NCBI GenBank assembly: GCA_030053925.1
Contig: JASGCX010000046.1
Location: forward strand, 1 to 32,375
Origin: Flavobacterium sp.
GTDB lineage: Bacteria; Bacteroidota; Bacteroidia; Chitinophagales; Chitinophagaceae
Length of the DNA: 32,375 bases
Direction: 5' to 3'
The notes under the pieces are model-generated. The model had not been told where the DNA came from. It searched no databases and saw only the letters and a list, made by a program, of their open reading frames with translations. The position numbers and the translations under genes were made by a program. This document shows positions 8,232 through 16,943 of the stretch, piece by piece (within the stretch, counting starts at the first letter, position 1; every line of letters begins with the position of its first letter).

Positions 8232-8444
8232 TCAAGTAAATCTTTTAACGTCTATGTCTAGTATTTCTGCAATTTTGATTAAAATTGGGATACTAGGTTG
8301 TTTATTATTGTTACAATCATTTGTAACAACTACGTAACTTTTGTTAAGCTGTTTAGCTAACCAAGTCTGTGACCTGCCTTGTTCTTCCAAAACATTTTTT
8401 ATTCTATAGTTACTTTTAATTTGCGAAGTGCCCCATAAATGCAC
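8232..8444 (-). CDS. Small Xre-family HTH regulator, 3' frameshift suspected
   Basis: The 70-residue reading frame is a lambda-repressor-type helix-turn-helix DNA-binding protein: helix 2/turn QTWLAKQLNKSYVVVTN, then PSIPILIKIAEILDID. It resembles small Bacteroidota regulators that often continue DVKDLL plus a few residues. Here the frame ends VKRFT. Removing one A from the A-run at 8243-8246 restores DLLESTKK and a stop at 8216-8218, so a one-base insertion is likely. The start is also uncertain: the frame opens with GTG at 8444 and has no in-frame ATG near the expected N-terminus. The stop sits 14 bases from the neighbouring LytTR gene's downstream side. The target is unknown. Confidence 0.7.
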   Translation of the reverse strand: MHLWGTSQIKSNYRIKNVLEEQGRSQTWLAKQLNKSYVVVTNDCNNNKQPSIPILIKIAEILDIDVKRFT

Positions 8445-8457
8445 ACAACTAAAGTAA

Positions 8458-8793
8458 TTACGAATGTTTTTGTATCACTTCATCTAAACCTGCACGAAAC
8501 GAATTGCCAATAGGTATGTGAACGCCATTAATAATAATGTCGTTGCGGCTAATATAGCTTATTTGCTTCATGGCTACAATGTACGAACGATGTACTCTTA
8601 CAAAATCATCTGCTGGTAGTTTGCTTTCAAATTCTTTAAGGTTTTGAAGCGTAGTTAATGGCGATGTTTTGCCTTTTAAATAAATTTGCGTATAGTCTTT
8701 TAAGCCCGATAAATATAAAATATCGCTGAGGTTAATCTTAATTAACTTGTAGTCTGATTTTATAAATAAATAAGTGATTTTATCAACATTCAT
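8458..8793 (-). CDS. Orphan LytTR DNA-binding domain protein (likely truncated response regulator)
   Basis: From ATG 8793 the product is about 111 residues and is almost entirely a LytTR domain: IKINLSDILYLSGLKDYTQIYL, then FVRVHRSYIVAMKQISYI and IPIGNSFR. Bacteroidota proteins with this sequence normally carry a receiver domain in front of LytTR, joined by a segment like FIKSDYKLIKI, which is present. No receiver can be read upstream. The extra 28 residues available from 8877 are Cys/Leu rich and do not match one. It is therefore probably the 3' remnant of a LytR/AlgR-type regulator, although a stand-alone DNA-binding protein is possible. It lies at the edge of the repeat-bearing island. Confidence 0.72.
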   Translation of the reverse strand: MNVDKITYLFIKSDYKLIKINLSDILYLSGLKDYTQIYLKGKTSPLTTLQNLKEFESKLPADDFVRVHRSYIVAMKQISYISRNDIIINGVHIPIGNSFRAGLDEVIQKHS

Positions 8794-8908
8794 ACATAGT
8801 AAACTTGCGGTGTGTAAACATAAACTAAAACACAAGTTTCGCAAAAAACTAGATATTTGATTGGTAAAGCTTTTCATTTCTTTAACAGGTTACTAATTTT
8901 TTCAACCG

Positions 8909-9376
8909 ATGAATAAATGGGTTATTATTCTTTATGGCTGTTTTTTGTTTAGCTGCGCTACTAAATAGTCTAAGCCTTTTCTAACAAGAGATTATGTAAC
9001 TGTAGGCAAAATGATGGATAGCATACAGCCGCCTTATGTTATTGATATTGCCAATAATGGTAAGCGTTTGGTGTTTATAGGTTGCGACCATATTAACGAT
9101 AGCAACCATGCTCAGTATGGTGTTATTGAGCGCTACGCAAATAGTTTGCAACCGCAAATAAGCTTTAATGAAGGTGGTCAAATACCTGATTCTATACACT
9201 ATACATCTAAAAATGAAGCAACGTTTAAAGACGGTGAAACCGGCGTTTTAAAATATTATTCTGATAATCTTGGTATAAAAATGCTGAATGGTGATTTGCC
9301 TTTTAAAGTAGAGCTGCCATTGGTTTTACAAAAGCAAACTGTAGAATATTTGTATGTGTATATGAGTCAACAATAA
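8909..9376 (+). pseudogene. Lipoprotein gene interrupted by an in-frame TAG
   Basis: The frame opens with ATG 8909 and encodes a lipoprotein signal peptide ending in LFSCATK (lipobox Cys16). A TAG stop follows at 8966-8968. The same frame then runs open through SKPFLTRDYVTVGKMMD and about 120 further residues to 9376. The body includes RLVFIGCDHINDSNHAQ, ISFNEGGQ and GETGVLKYYSDNLGIKMLNGD. This is reminiscent of the TraB/Tiki-like or ChaN-like hydrolase superfamily, at low confidence. The frame also stops soon after an EYLYVYM segment, shorter than I would expect for such proteins. The frame continuity across the stop shows a recently broken gene rather than two genes. Confidence 0.6.
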
Positions 9377-9435
9377 TTGTTGTACAGTTAAATAAATTTA
9401 TTAGCTTCACATTCGAACAACAATAATCAACTTTT

Positions 9436-9672
9436 ATGCAAGTTCAAAGCATTAAATATACGCTTCTAGATAAAATAGGTTCTATTGATGACGAAGATCT
9501 TCTAAACAGAATTAATGACTTGGTTAAATCTGTAGATATTAATACAACTATTTTTAAAGTAACTGATAAGCAAAAAGCAATGTTGCTTCAAAGTGAAAAT
9601 GATATTATCGAAGGAAAATTACTTTCAAATGATGCTATAAATATTCAAGAAGACGAATGGCTAAAAGTGTAG
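9436..9672 (+). CDS. Type II antitoxin, RelB/ParD-like
   Basis: This 78-residue protein directly precedes and overlaps (16 bases) a toxin-like gene, the normal type II toxin-antitoxin order. It has an N-terminal helical part (YTLLDKIGSIDDEDLLNRIND) and an acidic C-terminal half ending EDEWLKV, a common form for Bacteroidota antitoxins in which the C-terminal part wraps the toxin. No clear DNA-binding motif can be read, although such antitoxins often autorepress their operon. It would act in the cytoplasm by neutralising the product of the next gene. The family assignment rests mainly on context and length. Confidence 0.75.
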   Translation: MQVQSIKYTLLDKIGSIDDEDLLNRINDLVKSVDINTTIFKVTDKQKAMLLQSENDIIEGKLLSNDAINIQEDEWLKV

Positions 9673-9962
9673 TTTGGACAGAAACAGCGCAAAAGTCAAG
9701 ACAAGAGATACTTGAATATTGGCATTGGCATAATAAGTTCAAAGAGTATCCAAGAAAACTATCGAAGCTCTTTCGTAAAAAAATTGAGTTACTACAAGAG
9801 CAATATTACCTTGGTAAACCAACTGATTTTAAAGATGTTAGAGTTACTCTGGTAAGTCATTTTTCTATCTTTTTTAAAGTTACCTATACACAAATCATTA
9901 TTGTTGGCTTATGGGATAATCGTAGAAATCCAGACGATTTACATAAAAACTTGTCTATTTAA
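9657..9962 (+). CDS. Type II toxin, RelE/ParE superfamily
   Basis: This 101-residue basic protein has the small RelE/ParE pattern: VVWTETAQKSRQEILEYW at the N-terminus, a helical hairpin with FRKKIELL, then a beta-rich end (VRVTLVSHFSIFFKV, IIIVGLWDNRRNPDDL). The closing D-N-R-R-x-P segment is typical of ParE/RelE-like toxins in Bacteroidota. The family targets either translating ribosomes (RelE) or DNA gyrase (ParE), and sequence reading alone does not settle which. It overlaps the antitoxin gene, so the two are translationally coupled. The pair sits between a broken lipoprotein gene and gldF, a place where mobile genes collect. Confidence 0.85.
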   Translation: MAKSVVWTETAQKSRQEILEYWHWHNKFKEYPRKLSKLFRKKIELLQEQYYLGKPTDFKDVRVTLVSHFSIFFKVTYTQIIIVGLWDNRRNPDDLHKNLSI

Positions 9963-10054
9963 CTACTGCAATAGGTAAAACAGAAAACATAAAATGTTTC
10001 CTAAATTATAAAATACTGTGTCACACAATGCCCAACTAAGTTATTTTTGAACCC

Positions 10055-10777
10055 ATGTGGATGATTTGCAAAAAAGAATGGCAACAGTTTTTTGGTAGCC
10101 TCACAGGTTATTTGGCAATTATTGTGTTTTTATTGCTCAATGGCTTGCTGTTGTTTGTTTTTCCCGATTATAATTTACTCGATTTTGGCTATGCGTCTCT
10201 TGCAAGTTTTTTCAATTTAGCCCCATTTATCTTACTGTTTTTAGTGCCCACAGTTACCATGCGTAGCTTGGCCGATGAATACAAATCGGGCACGTTTGAA
10301 ATTTTAAAAACCTTACCATTAAAGCCTTTTAACATTGTGGCTGGTAAGTTTTTTGGTGCATTGCTAATTGTTGCAGCAGCCTTAGTACCAACTATTATTT
10401 ATGCAGTAAGCTTACAGCAGTTAAGCAGTGTAGGCGGTATAGATGTAGGCGCAACTATTGGTAGTTACATTGGTTTAATATTACTAGGTGCAGTGTACAC
10501 CGCTGTAGGCATTTGCGCTAGTAGCTTTACTAACAATACCGTGGTAGCTTTTATTGCTGCTGCGTTTGTTTGCTTTATACTATATAGCGGTTTCGATGCC
10601 ATTAGTAAGTTGCCTTTGTTTAAAACTGGTTTAGATTATTACATAGAAATGTTGGGTATTAATTTTCATTATCGTAGCATTAGTAGAGGCGTGGTTGAGC
10701 TGAGAGATATAATTTACTTTTTTGCACTAATTGGCTTACTACTGCTTATTACCAAACACAATTTAGTTAAGCGATAA
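10055..10777 (+). CDS. gldF: GldF, gliding-motility ABC transporter permease
   Basis: This 240-residue inner-membrane permease of the ABC-2 type has about six hydrophobic segments. The N-terminus WMICKKEWQQFFGSLTGYLA and the cytosolic ADEYKSGTFEILKTLPL loop are characteristic of GldF and related NosY/ABC-2 permeases. In gliding Bacteroidota GldF works with GldG and the ATPase GldA. Here gldG follows after a gap of about 130 bases, which supports the call; no gldA is in the window. The start may be ATG 10055 or the ATG two codons later. A TAnnTTTG-like sequence at 10042-10049 is too close to the start to be trusted as its promoter. Many non-gliding relatives also keep these genes. Confidence 0.88.
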   Translation: MWMICKKEWQQFFGSLTGYLAIIVFLLLNGLLLFVFPDYNLLDFGYASLASFFNLAPFILLFLVPTVTMRSLADEYKSGTFEILKTLPLKPFNIVAGKFFGALLIVAAALVPTIIYAVSLQQLSSVGGIDVGATIGSYIGLILLGAVYTAVGICASSFTNNTVVAFIAAAFVCFILYSGFDAISKLPLFKTGLDYYIEMLGINFHYRSISRGVVELRDIIYFFALIGLLLLITKHNLVKR

Positions 10778-10906
10778 AAAAAATCTTCACAAACAAACAA
10801 AGAAGACAACTTGCACAAAGGCAAAAATCTTCTTTCAGAATTATAAAATCTACTAAAAACTTAGTGACCGTTGTTTACTTGGTTGCATTGTGTGAAATAT
10901 AAAAAC

Positions 10907-12601
10907 ATGAAGAAATTAGTAACAAGTAAATACAGTTGGATGGTGTTAACGGCAGCTTTTGTAGCAATTGTTTATGCCTCGCTGTTTGTTTCTTATAGAA
11001 TAGATGTAACGGCTGAGAAGCGTTTTAGCCTTACAAAAAGTACAGAAAAACTTGTTAAGAAATTAGACAATCAGGTAACTATTGATGTGTACTTAACAGG
11101 TAATTTAACTGCGGGTTTAAAGAAGGTTGCAAACAGTGTAGATGAAACCTTGCAACAATACAGAACCTTAGCCAATGGCAATATTGCCATTCATTATATT
11201 GATCCATTTGCTATTGAAGATGAGTCTTTAAAAACCCTCTTGTTAGATTCGCTAAAACGCTATGGATTAACGCCTTTTACGCAAGTGGCGCAAGAAAAAA
11301 AAGGTGCTGAACAAAGCCAACGATTTGTAATGCCTGGTGCGTTGGTTACATCGTTAAATGGCACGTATCCTATTAACTTTTTAAAAGGCGCTGGCAATAG
11401 TGGCGATGAGGGTTATTACAACAATATCGAATCGCTACTTGAGTATAAATTTTCAAGCGCCATAGAAAAAGTAACAAGGCAAAACATTCCTCATATTGCC
11501 TATGCTTTGGGCAATGGCGAGTCGCTTGGCTACGAAGCTTCTGAAGCCATTTTTACACTTGCAAGTGACTATAAATTAGACTCGTTTAACCTTAAAACAA
11601 ATTCTGCCATTCCTCAAAATTTTGAGTGCTTGGTGTTATTGCAGCCAACAAGCGTTTTTACCGAAGCAGATAAATTTAAAATAGACCAATACTTGCTGCA
11701 TGGCGGCTCTATTTTACTAGCAACAGATGTATTAACGGCATCGCTAGATAGTTTAAACATTAAGCCACAAACCATTGCGTTTGATAAAGGGTTAAACATT
11801 TACGATTTACTGTTTAAATACGGCGTAAGAATTAACCCTAATTTGGTACAAGATTACCAAGCTACCGATATTAGCTTAGTGGTTGGTGCCGCAGGCGGCA
11901 AGCCGCAAAATCAATTGTTAAAATGGCCTTATTATCCTTTGGTATCGGGCAATAACACGCATCCTGTTTCTAAAAATTTAGACCCCGTTTTTGGTAAATA
12001 CGTTAACGCTATAGACACAGTAAAAGCAGATGGCATTACCAAAACTATTTTGCTTGCTACTTCGCAAAACGGTAAAAAAATAGGTACGCCTGCAATAATA
12101 AGTTTTGAAAGCTTAAAATACGCAGATGATGTAAAAGAATTTACCGAACCAAATATTCCTGTGGCAGTATTGCTTGAAGGTAAGTTTAAATCGCTGTTTG
12201 CAAATAGGTTGTCGGCTACTAAATTAGACTCGCTACAAAAAGCAAATAATCCTTTTTTGCCGATAGGCGAAAAAGAAGGAAAGCTAATAGTAGTAAGCGA
12301 TGGCGATATGTTTTTAAACGAATTAACGCAGAAAGGTCCTTTGCCAATTGGCTATAATAAGTACACCAATTACACCTTTGCCAATAAAGATTTTATGCTC
12401 AATTGTATAGATTTTTTAGTAGGCAAAAATGGCATTTTTGAAAGCAGAAATAAAGACTTTACACTGCGCTTATTAAACAAAGAAAAAGTAGAGGCCAATT
12501 ATACAAAATGGCAGCTTATAAACATTGTAGGACCAATAATTGTAGTTATTATAATAGGGATGCTTTTGCAATGGATAAGAAAGCGTAAATATGCAGCATA
12601 A
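10907..12601 (+). CDS. gldG: GldG, gliding-motility ABC transporter substrate-binding-like subunit
   Basis: The product is about 564 residues from ATG 10907 (MKKLVTSKYSW). A longer frame from a TTG at 10871 adds a segment unlike the family. There is one membrane helix at residues 10-30, a large periplasmic GldG/IFT52-like domain with RIDVTAEKRFSLTKSTEKL and a late KLIVVSDGDMFLNE segment, and a C-terminal membrane helix followed by the basic tail IRKRKYAA. It partners with GldF in an ABC complex linked to gliding and protein export in Bacteroidota. The 129-base gap behind gldF holds only a weak hairpin (10799-10806 with 10828-10835), so the two genes are probably one transcript. Confidence 0.9.
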   Translation: MKKLVTSKYSWMVLTAAFVAIVYASLFVSYRIDVTAEKRFSLTKSTEKLVKKLDNQVTIDVYLTGNLTAGLKKVANSVDETLQQYRTLANGNIAIHYIDPFAIEDESLKTLLLDSLKRYGLTPFTQVAQEKKGAEQSQRFVMPGALVTSLNGTYPINFLKGAGNSGDEGYYNNIESLLEYKFSSAIEKVTRQNIPHIAYALGNGESLGYEASEAIFTLASDYKLDSFNLKTNSAIPQNFECLVLLQPTSVFTEADKFKIDQYLLHGGSILLATDVLTASLDSLNIKPQTIAFDKGLNIYDLLFKYGVRINPNLVQDYQATDISLVVGAAGGKPQNQLLKWPYYPLVSGNNTHPVSKNLDPVFGKYVNAIDTVKADGITKTILLATSQNGKKIGTPAIISFESLKYADDVKEFTEPNIPVAVLLEGKFKSLFANRLSATKLDSLQKANNPFLPIGEKEGKLIVVSDGDMFLNELTQKGPLPIGYNKYTNYTFANKDFMLNCIDFLVGKNGIFESRNKDFTLRLLNKEKVEANYTKWQLINIVGPIIVVIIIGMLLQWIRKRKYAA

Positions 12602-12641
12602 TTTAACAGCGTAAATACATGCTGTTCTTCAATTTTATATC

Positions 12642-13610
12642 ATGAGTTCACAACAAATAACGTACTTGGTATTTGGCCTTGTATTAGTACTAGCATTAGT
12701 TTTTGATTTGGGATTATTAAGCAAAAAAAATCAAACAATTACCATTAAGCAAGCATTAAATCAAACCTTGTTTTGGGTGGCATTAGCTTTAGGTTTTTTT
12801 GTGTTTATGTGGTGGGAAGAAGGGCAAAAACCAGCACTCGAATATATAAGCGCCTACCTAATGGAGTGGAGTTTGAGCATTGATAATATTTTCGTTTTCA
12901 TCCTCATTTTTAACGCCTTTAAAGTAAAAGAAAAATTCTACGGCCGCGTATTGTTAATAGGCGTATTGATGGCCATTGTGTTTAGGGTATTTTTTATTAC
13001 AGTGGGTGTAGGCTTGGTAGAAAAATTCAGTTGGTTACTGTATGGTTTTGGTGCCTTTTTGTTGTACACAGGTGTTAAAATGTTTACCGCCAACGAACAC
13101 GAAGAATTTAAACCAGAAGAAAGCAAAATATACAAAGCCATGCAACGCTTTTTGCCACTTACACCAAGCGATGGTAATGGCAAGTATGTACTGCGTGAAA
13201 ATGGTAAACCCTTGTACACATCTTTATTTGTGGTTGTGGTAATGTTGGCAGCTATAGACTTAGTGTTTGCGCTTGACTCAATACCAGCAGTAATGGGCAT
13301 TTCACGCAATAAAATGGTTATTTACACCTCTAATATTTTTGCAGTTTTGGGGCTAAGAAGTTTGTTTTTTTTGCTAAGAGGTGCAGTAAGCAAGTTCGAT
13401 TATTTGCAGCAAGGCATTGCCATTGTGTTGGTATTTATTGGCGTAAAAATGTTGGGTGAACATTGGATAAATGAATGGGTTGATAAAAGCACACAAGTAT
13501 TTATTTCGCTAGGTGTTATATTGGTTTGCATCTCGGGTTCTATCTTCTATTCTATTTTTATCAATAAGAAAGGCTTGCCAGAAGATGTTGTAGACGAATC
13601 TGTAAAATAA
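12642..13610 (+). CDS. TerC/Alx-family integral membrane protein
   Basis: This 322-residue protein has about eight to nine membrane helices. The family's acidic signature is present twice: EWSLSIDNIFVFILIF early, and DLVFALDSIPAVMGI later, with the paired Asp residues that are thought to bind metal. The TerC/Alx family is linked to tellurite resistance and, in studied members, to manganese export and metal loading of exported proteins. The closest match is the Alx-like subgroup, judged by the starting QQITYLVFGLVLVLALVFDLG. It lies 40 bases after gldG and 8 bases before murF-alr on the same strand, so it may share a transcript with them. I saw no riboswitch upstream. Confidence 0.88.
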   Translation: MSSQQITYLVFGLVLVLALVFDLGLLSKKNQTITIKQALNQTLFWVALALGFFVFMWWEEGQKPALEYISAYLMEWSLSIDNIFVFILIFNAFKVKEKFYGRVLLIGVLMAIVFRVFFITVGVGLVEKFSWLLYGFGAFLLYTGVKMFTANEHEEFKPEESKIYKAMQRFLPLTPSDGNGKYVLRENGKPLYTSLFVVVVMLAAIDLVFALDSIPAVMGISRNKMVIYTSNIFAVLGLRSLFFLLRGAVSKFDYLQQGIAIVLVFIGVKMLGEHWINEWVDKSTQVFISLGVILVCISGSIFYSIFINKKGLPEDVVDESVK

Positions 13611-13618
13611 ACAACCCA

Positions 13619-16090
13619 TTGCCCTACTCAGTACAACATATTGCCCAAGTAATTGCAGCACCTAATACCGAGTTAGTAAATGCAAGCATTGCGTATTTAT
13701 TAATTGATAGCCGTAAAATTGTTTTTCCCAAAACCTCTTTGTTTTTTGCATTAGCAGGTCCAAGGCGTGATGGCCATACTTACATAAAAGAAGTGTACGA
13801 GCGTGGCGTAAGAAACTTTGTTGTAAGTAAAAAAATAGAAACAGCAACTTACCCACAAGCCAATTTTTTATTGGTAAATGATGTGCTGAAAGCCTTGCAA
13901 ACATTGGCCTCACAGCATCGTAGTGGGTTTCAATATCCTGTAATTGGTATTACAGGTAGCAATGGTAAAACCATTGTAAAAGAGTGGTTGTACCAATTGC
14001 TGCAAGCAGATGAAAATATTGTGCGTAGCCCTAGAAGTTACAACTCGCAAGTAGGTGTGCCTTTAAGCGTTTGGCAAATGCAAAGCCAGCATACTTTGGG
14101 CATTTTTGAAGCAGGTATTTCTACAGTTAACCAAATGCAGGCTTTGGCAAATATTATTAAACCAACAATTGGCATTTTAACCAATATAGGTGAAGCCCAT
14201 AGCGAAGGTTTTGCCAATGATGTAGAAAAACTACAAGAAAAATTAAAGCTGTTTTTACATTGCCAGCAGTTGGTTTATTGTAAAGATGTATTGCCTATAA
14301 ATACTAGCATTGAAGCAATAATTAATTTAGGCACTCAATTATTTTCGTGGAGTAAAAAAACTGCCGCAACGCTTCAAATTACTAGCGAAACAAGGTTTCA
14401 AAATCAAACAGAAATTATCATTCTGTTTCAAAAAAAATCGTTCTCCATCATCATCCCTTTTACCGATACGGCTTCTATAGAAAATGCCATTACTTGTATT
14501 TGCGTAATGCTTTTAAAAGGTATTACTACTACTACTATACAAAGTAGAATACTACAATTGCAACCTGTAGAAATGCGTATGCAGTTGAAAAAAGGGGTAA
14601 ACAATACCTACATTTTAAACGATAGTTACAGCAACGATTTGTGGTCGTTAAGCATTGCGCTAGATTACTTAAAGCAGCAATCGGGCAATACCAATACCAC
14701 TGTTATTTTATCGGATATTTTACAGGCTGGTATAGAAGATGAAAAACTTTATGCAATGGTTGCAAATGAATTGCAACAGCGCAATATTCATCGCTTTATT
14801 GGTATTGGTACAGCCATTAGCAAATACCGCAACGCATTTGCCAATATTAAACAAACAAGCTTTTACAATACCACAGATAATTTTTTGCAGCAAGCCACAC
14901 ATCATCAATTTAGCAACAATTGTATATTACTAAAAGGTGCAAGGGTATTTGCTTTTGAGCGCATTAATCATTGGCTCGAACAAAAAGTGCATCAAACTAT
15001 TATGGAGATAAATCTCTCTGCTATGGTGCATAATGTAAAGCAATATCAGCAAAAACTTTTGCCCACAACAAAACTAATGGCAATGGTAAAAGCCTTTAGC
15101 TATGGTAGCGGTAGTGTAGAAGTAGCAAGGCTTTTGCAGTTTTATAAGGTAGATTATTTAGCGGTAGCTTATGCCGATGAAGGTGTTGATTTGCGCAAGG
15201 CTGGTATTACTTTGCCCATTATGGTAATGAATGTAGATGAAGCCGGTTTTGATGCTTTGGTAGATTATAATTTAGAGCCAGAAATTTATTCGTTTACTAT
15301 TTACAATGGCTTTCAAAAATACTTGTTGCAGCAAGGCATTCAGCAATTTCCCATCCATATAAAACTCAATACAGGCATGAACCGTTTGGGTTTTGAGGTT
15401 AATGAAGTTGAAACATTAGCGAAGCAATTAACCACACAACAAATAGTTGTAGTAAAAACAGTTTTTAGCCATTTAGTAGCAAGCGAATCTGCCGAACACG
15501 ATGGGTTTACACAACAGCAGGCTAGCTTGTTTGATGCTGCTTGTGCCGTATTAGCGCAACATTTACCATACACATTTACTAAGCATTTGGCCAACTCTTC
15601 TGGTATTTTTCGCCACCCAAATTTGCAGTACAATATGGTGCGCTTAGGCATTGGTTTGTATGGTGTAGATAGTGCCAATGGTGCCCAATTGCATTTGCAA
15701 CCTGTAGCTACTTTAAAAACTACTATTGCACAAATAAGAACCGTAAAAGCCAATGATACCGTAGGTTACAATACAAAAGGTAAAGTACTACGTGATAGTA
15801 AAATTGCCACCATTCGCATTGGTTATGCCGATGGATTTAATAGACAACTTGGCAATAGTGTTGGTAAAGTTTGGTTGCACAATCAACTAGCACCTGTAAT
15901 AGGCAATGTGTGTATGGATATGGCAATGATAGATGTAACCGATATTGCCAACGTGCAAGAAGGCAGCGAAGTTGAAATTTTTGGTAAACATTTACCCATA
16001 CAGCAAGTGGCTGCTTGGTGCAATACTATCTCTTACGAGGTAATGACCACCATTAGCCAAAGAGTAAAAAGAGTTTATGTAGAGGAATAA
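13619..16090 (+). CDS. murF-alr: Bifunctional MurF / alanine racemase fusion
   Basis: This 823-residue fusion joins two steps of peptidoglycan precursor supply. Residues 1 to about 460 are UDP-MurNAc-tripeptide:D-Ala-D-Ala ligase, with the ATP loop GITGSNGKTIVKEW. From Met462 on comes a PLP-dependent alanine racemase: lysine in MAMVKAFSYGSGS, VGYNTKG with the likely catalytic Tyr, IRIGYADGF, and GNVCMDMAMIDVTD. Such fusions are common in Bacteroidota. The PLP motif reads KAFSYGSG rather than the usual KANAYGHG. The start is TTG 13619: MPYSVQHIAQVIAA matches the family's beginning and no ATG is nearby in frame. The gene follows terC by only 8 bases. Confidence 0.95.
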   Translation: MPYSVQHIAQVIAAPNTELVNASIAYLLIDSRKIVFPKTSLFFALAGPRRDGHTYIKEVYERGVRNFVVSKKIETATYPQANFLLVNDVLKALQTLASQHRSGFQYPVIGITGSNGKTIVKEWLYQLLQADENIVRSPRSYNSQVGVPLSVWQMQSQHTLGIFEAGISTVNQMQALANIIKPTIGILTNIGEAHSEGFANDVEKLQEKLKLFLHCQQLVYCKDVLPINTSIEAIINLGTQLFSWSKKTAATLQITSETRFQNQTEIIILFQKKSFSIIIPFTDTASIENAITCICVMLLKGITTTTIQSRILQLQPVEMRMQLKKGVNNTYILNDSYSNDLWSLSIALDYLKQQSGNTNTTVILSDILQAGIEDEKLYAMVANELQQRNIHRFIGIGTAISKYRNAFANIKQTSFYNTTDNFLQQATHHQFSNNCILLKGARVFAFERINHWLEQKVHQTIMEINLSAMVHNVKQYQQKLLPTTKLMAMVKAFSYGSGSVEVARLLQFYKVDYLAVAYADEGVDLRKAGITLPIMVMNVDEAGFDALVDYNLEPEIYSFTIYNGFQKYLLQQGIQQFPIHIKLNTGMNRLGFEVNEVETLAKQLTTQQIVVVKTVFSHLVASESAEHDGFTQQQASLFDAACAVLAQHLPYTFTKHLANSSGIFRHPNLQYNMVRLGIGLYGVDSANGAQLHLQPVATLKTTIAQIRTVKANDTVGYNTKGKVLRDSKIATIRIGYADGFNRQLGNSVGKVWLHNQLAPVIGNVCMDMAMIDVTDIANVQEGSEVEIFGKHLPIQQVAAWCNTISYEVMTTISQRVKRVYVEE

Positions 16091-16172
16091 CGTCTTTGTT
16101 TTTAGAGAATGTCTATAAACTATATAAACTCTTAAACTTTCCGAACTGTAAATCGCAAACTGTAAACTCTAC

Positions 16173-16180
16173 TATATTTG
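16173..16180 (+). promoter_or_regulatory. Possible Bacteroidota -7 element before lspA
   Basis: TATATTTG fits the TAnnTTTG consensus for the main Bacteroidota sigma factor and lies 24 bases before the lspA ATG. No clear TTTG is found about 19 bases further upstream, so this is half of a promoter at best. Confidence 0.35.
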
Positions 16181-16204
16181 CCCCACTTTTATAATTCGCA
16201 TCAA

Positions 16205-16858
16205 ATGAAATCGAAACATTTAGTTTTCATCATATTGGCTATCATTTTTGCCGACCAAGCTTTAAAATTCTACATCAAGCTTAACTACTATGCAGGTGAA
16301 GAACACAACGTTTTAGGCAGTTGGTTTCGTTTGCATTTTGTAGAAAATGAAGGCATGGCTTGGGGCTGGAAATTTGGTGGTGGTGTTGGTAAAATTATTT
16401 TGACTTTATTTAGATTAGTAGCGGTTATTTGGGGTACTTTTTTATTGAAAGATTTTATTGCCAAAAAATACCACAAAGGTTTTATTATTTGCGCAGGTTT
16501 AATTTATGCAGGTGCTTTGGGCAACTTGATTGATAGTATGTTTTATGGATTGATATTTGAAAACAGCGATCCATTTATCAATAACGTTGCTAAAATTTTT
16601 CCTAAAGGTGGTGGTTACACTAGCTTTTTACATGGCAAAGTAGTAGATATGCTGTATTTTCCTTTAATTGAAACTACCCTGCCAAACTGGTTTCCTTTTT
16701 GGGCTGGTCAAAAATTTACCTTTTTTGATCCTGTATTTAACCTAGCCGATGCTTCTATTTCTGTAGGCGTTATTACCATTTTAATTTTCCAAAACACTTT
16801 TTTTAAGAAAGCAGAAATAAGCAGCACTACCGAAGTATCAGCTACCGATAAAATTTAA
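16205..16858 (+). CDS. lspA: Lipoprotein signal peptidase (signal peptidase II)
   Basis: The 217-residue inner-membrane aspartyl protease has four hydrophobic segments. Family motifs are all present: FADQALKFYIK at the start, NEGMAWGW, GALGNLIDSMFYG, HGKVVDMLYFP carrying one catalytic Asp, and FNLADASISVG carrying the other. It cleaves the signal peptide of diacylglyceryl-modified prolipoproteins, and this window encodes several candidates (gldB, the repeat lipoprotein at 16944). I use ATG 16205 because MKSKHLVFII starts directly before the first membrane helix; the frame could extend to a TTG at 16178, but that overlaps a promoter-like sequence. The protein is somewhat longer than gammaproteobacterial LspA, as is usual in Bacteroidota. 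Confidence 0.95.
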   Translation: MKSKHLVFIILAIIFADQALKFYIKLNYYAGEEHNVLGSWFRLHFVENEGMAWGWKFGGGVGKIILTLFRLVAVIWGTFLLKDFIAKKYHKGFIICAGLIYAGALGNLIDSMFYGLIFENSDPFINNVAKIFPKGGGYTSFLHGKVVDMLYFPLIETTLPNWFPFWAGQKFTFFDPVFNLADASISVGVITILIFQNTFFKKAEISSTTEVSATDKI

Positions 16859-16943
16859 CATTTTAAGTAAAAAATAATAATTTGTTTTTTACCAATTAAT
16901 TTATTCCTTTAATTTTAACTAGTAAAAGTAAAATTCAAGCAAA

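Noticed and set aside
10042..10049. TATTTTTG as a promoter for gldF
   Set aside because: It ends 5 bases before the start codon and has no TTTG at the right distance.
16867..16892. GTAAAAAA/TTTTTTAC hairpin after lspA
   Set aside because: It is made almost only of A-T pairs and would be too weak to call a terminator.
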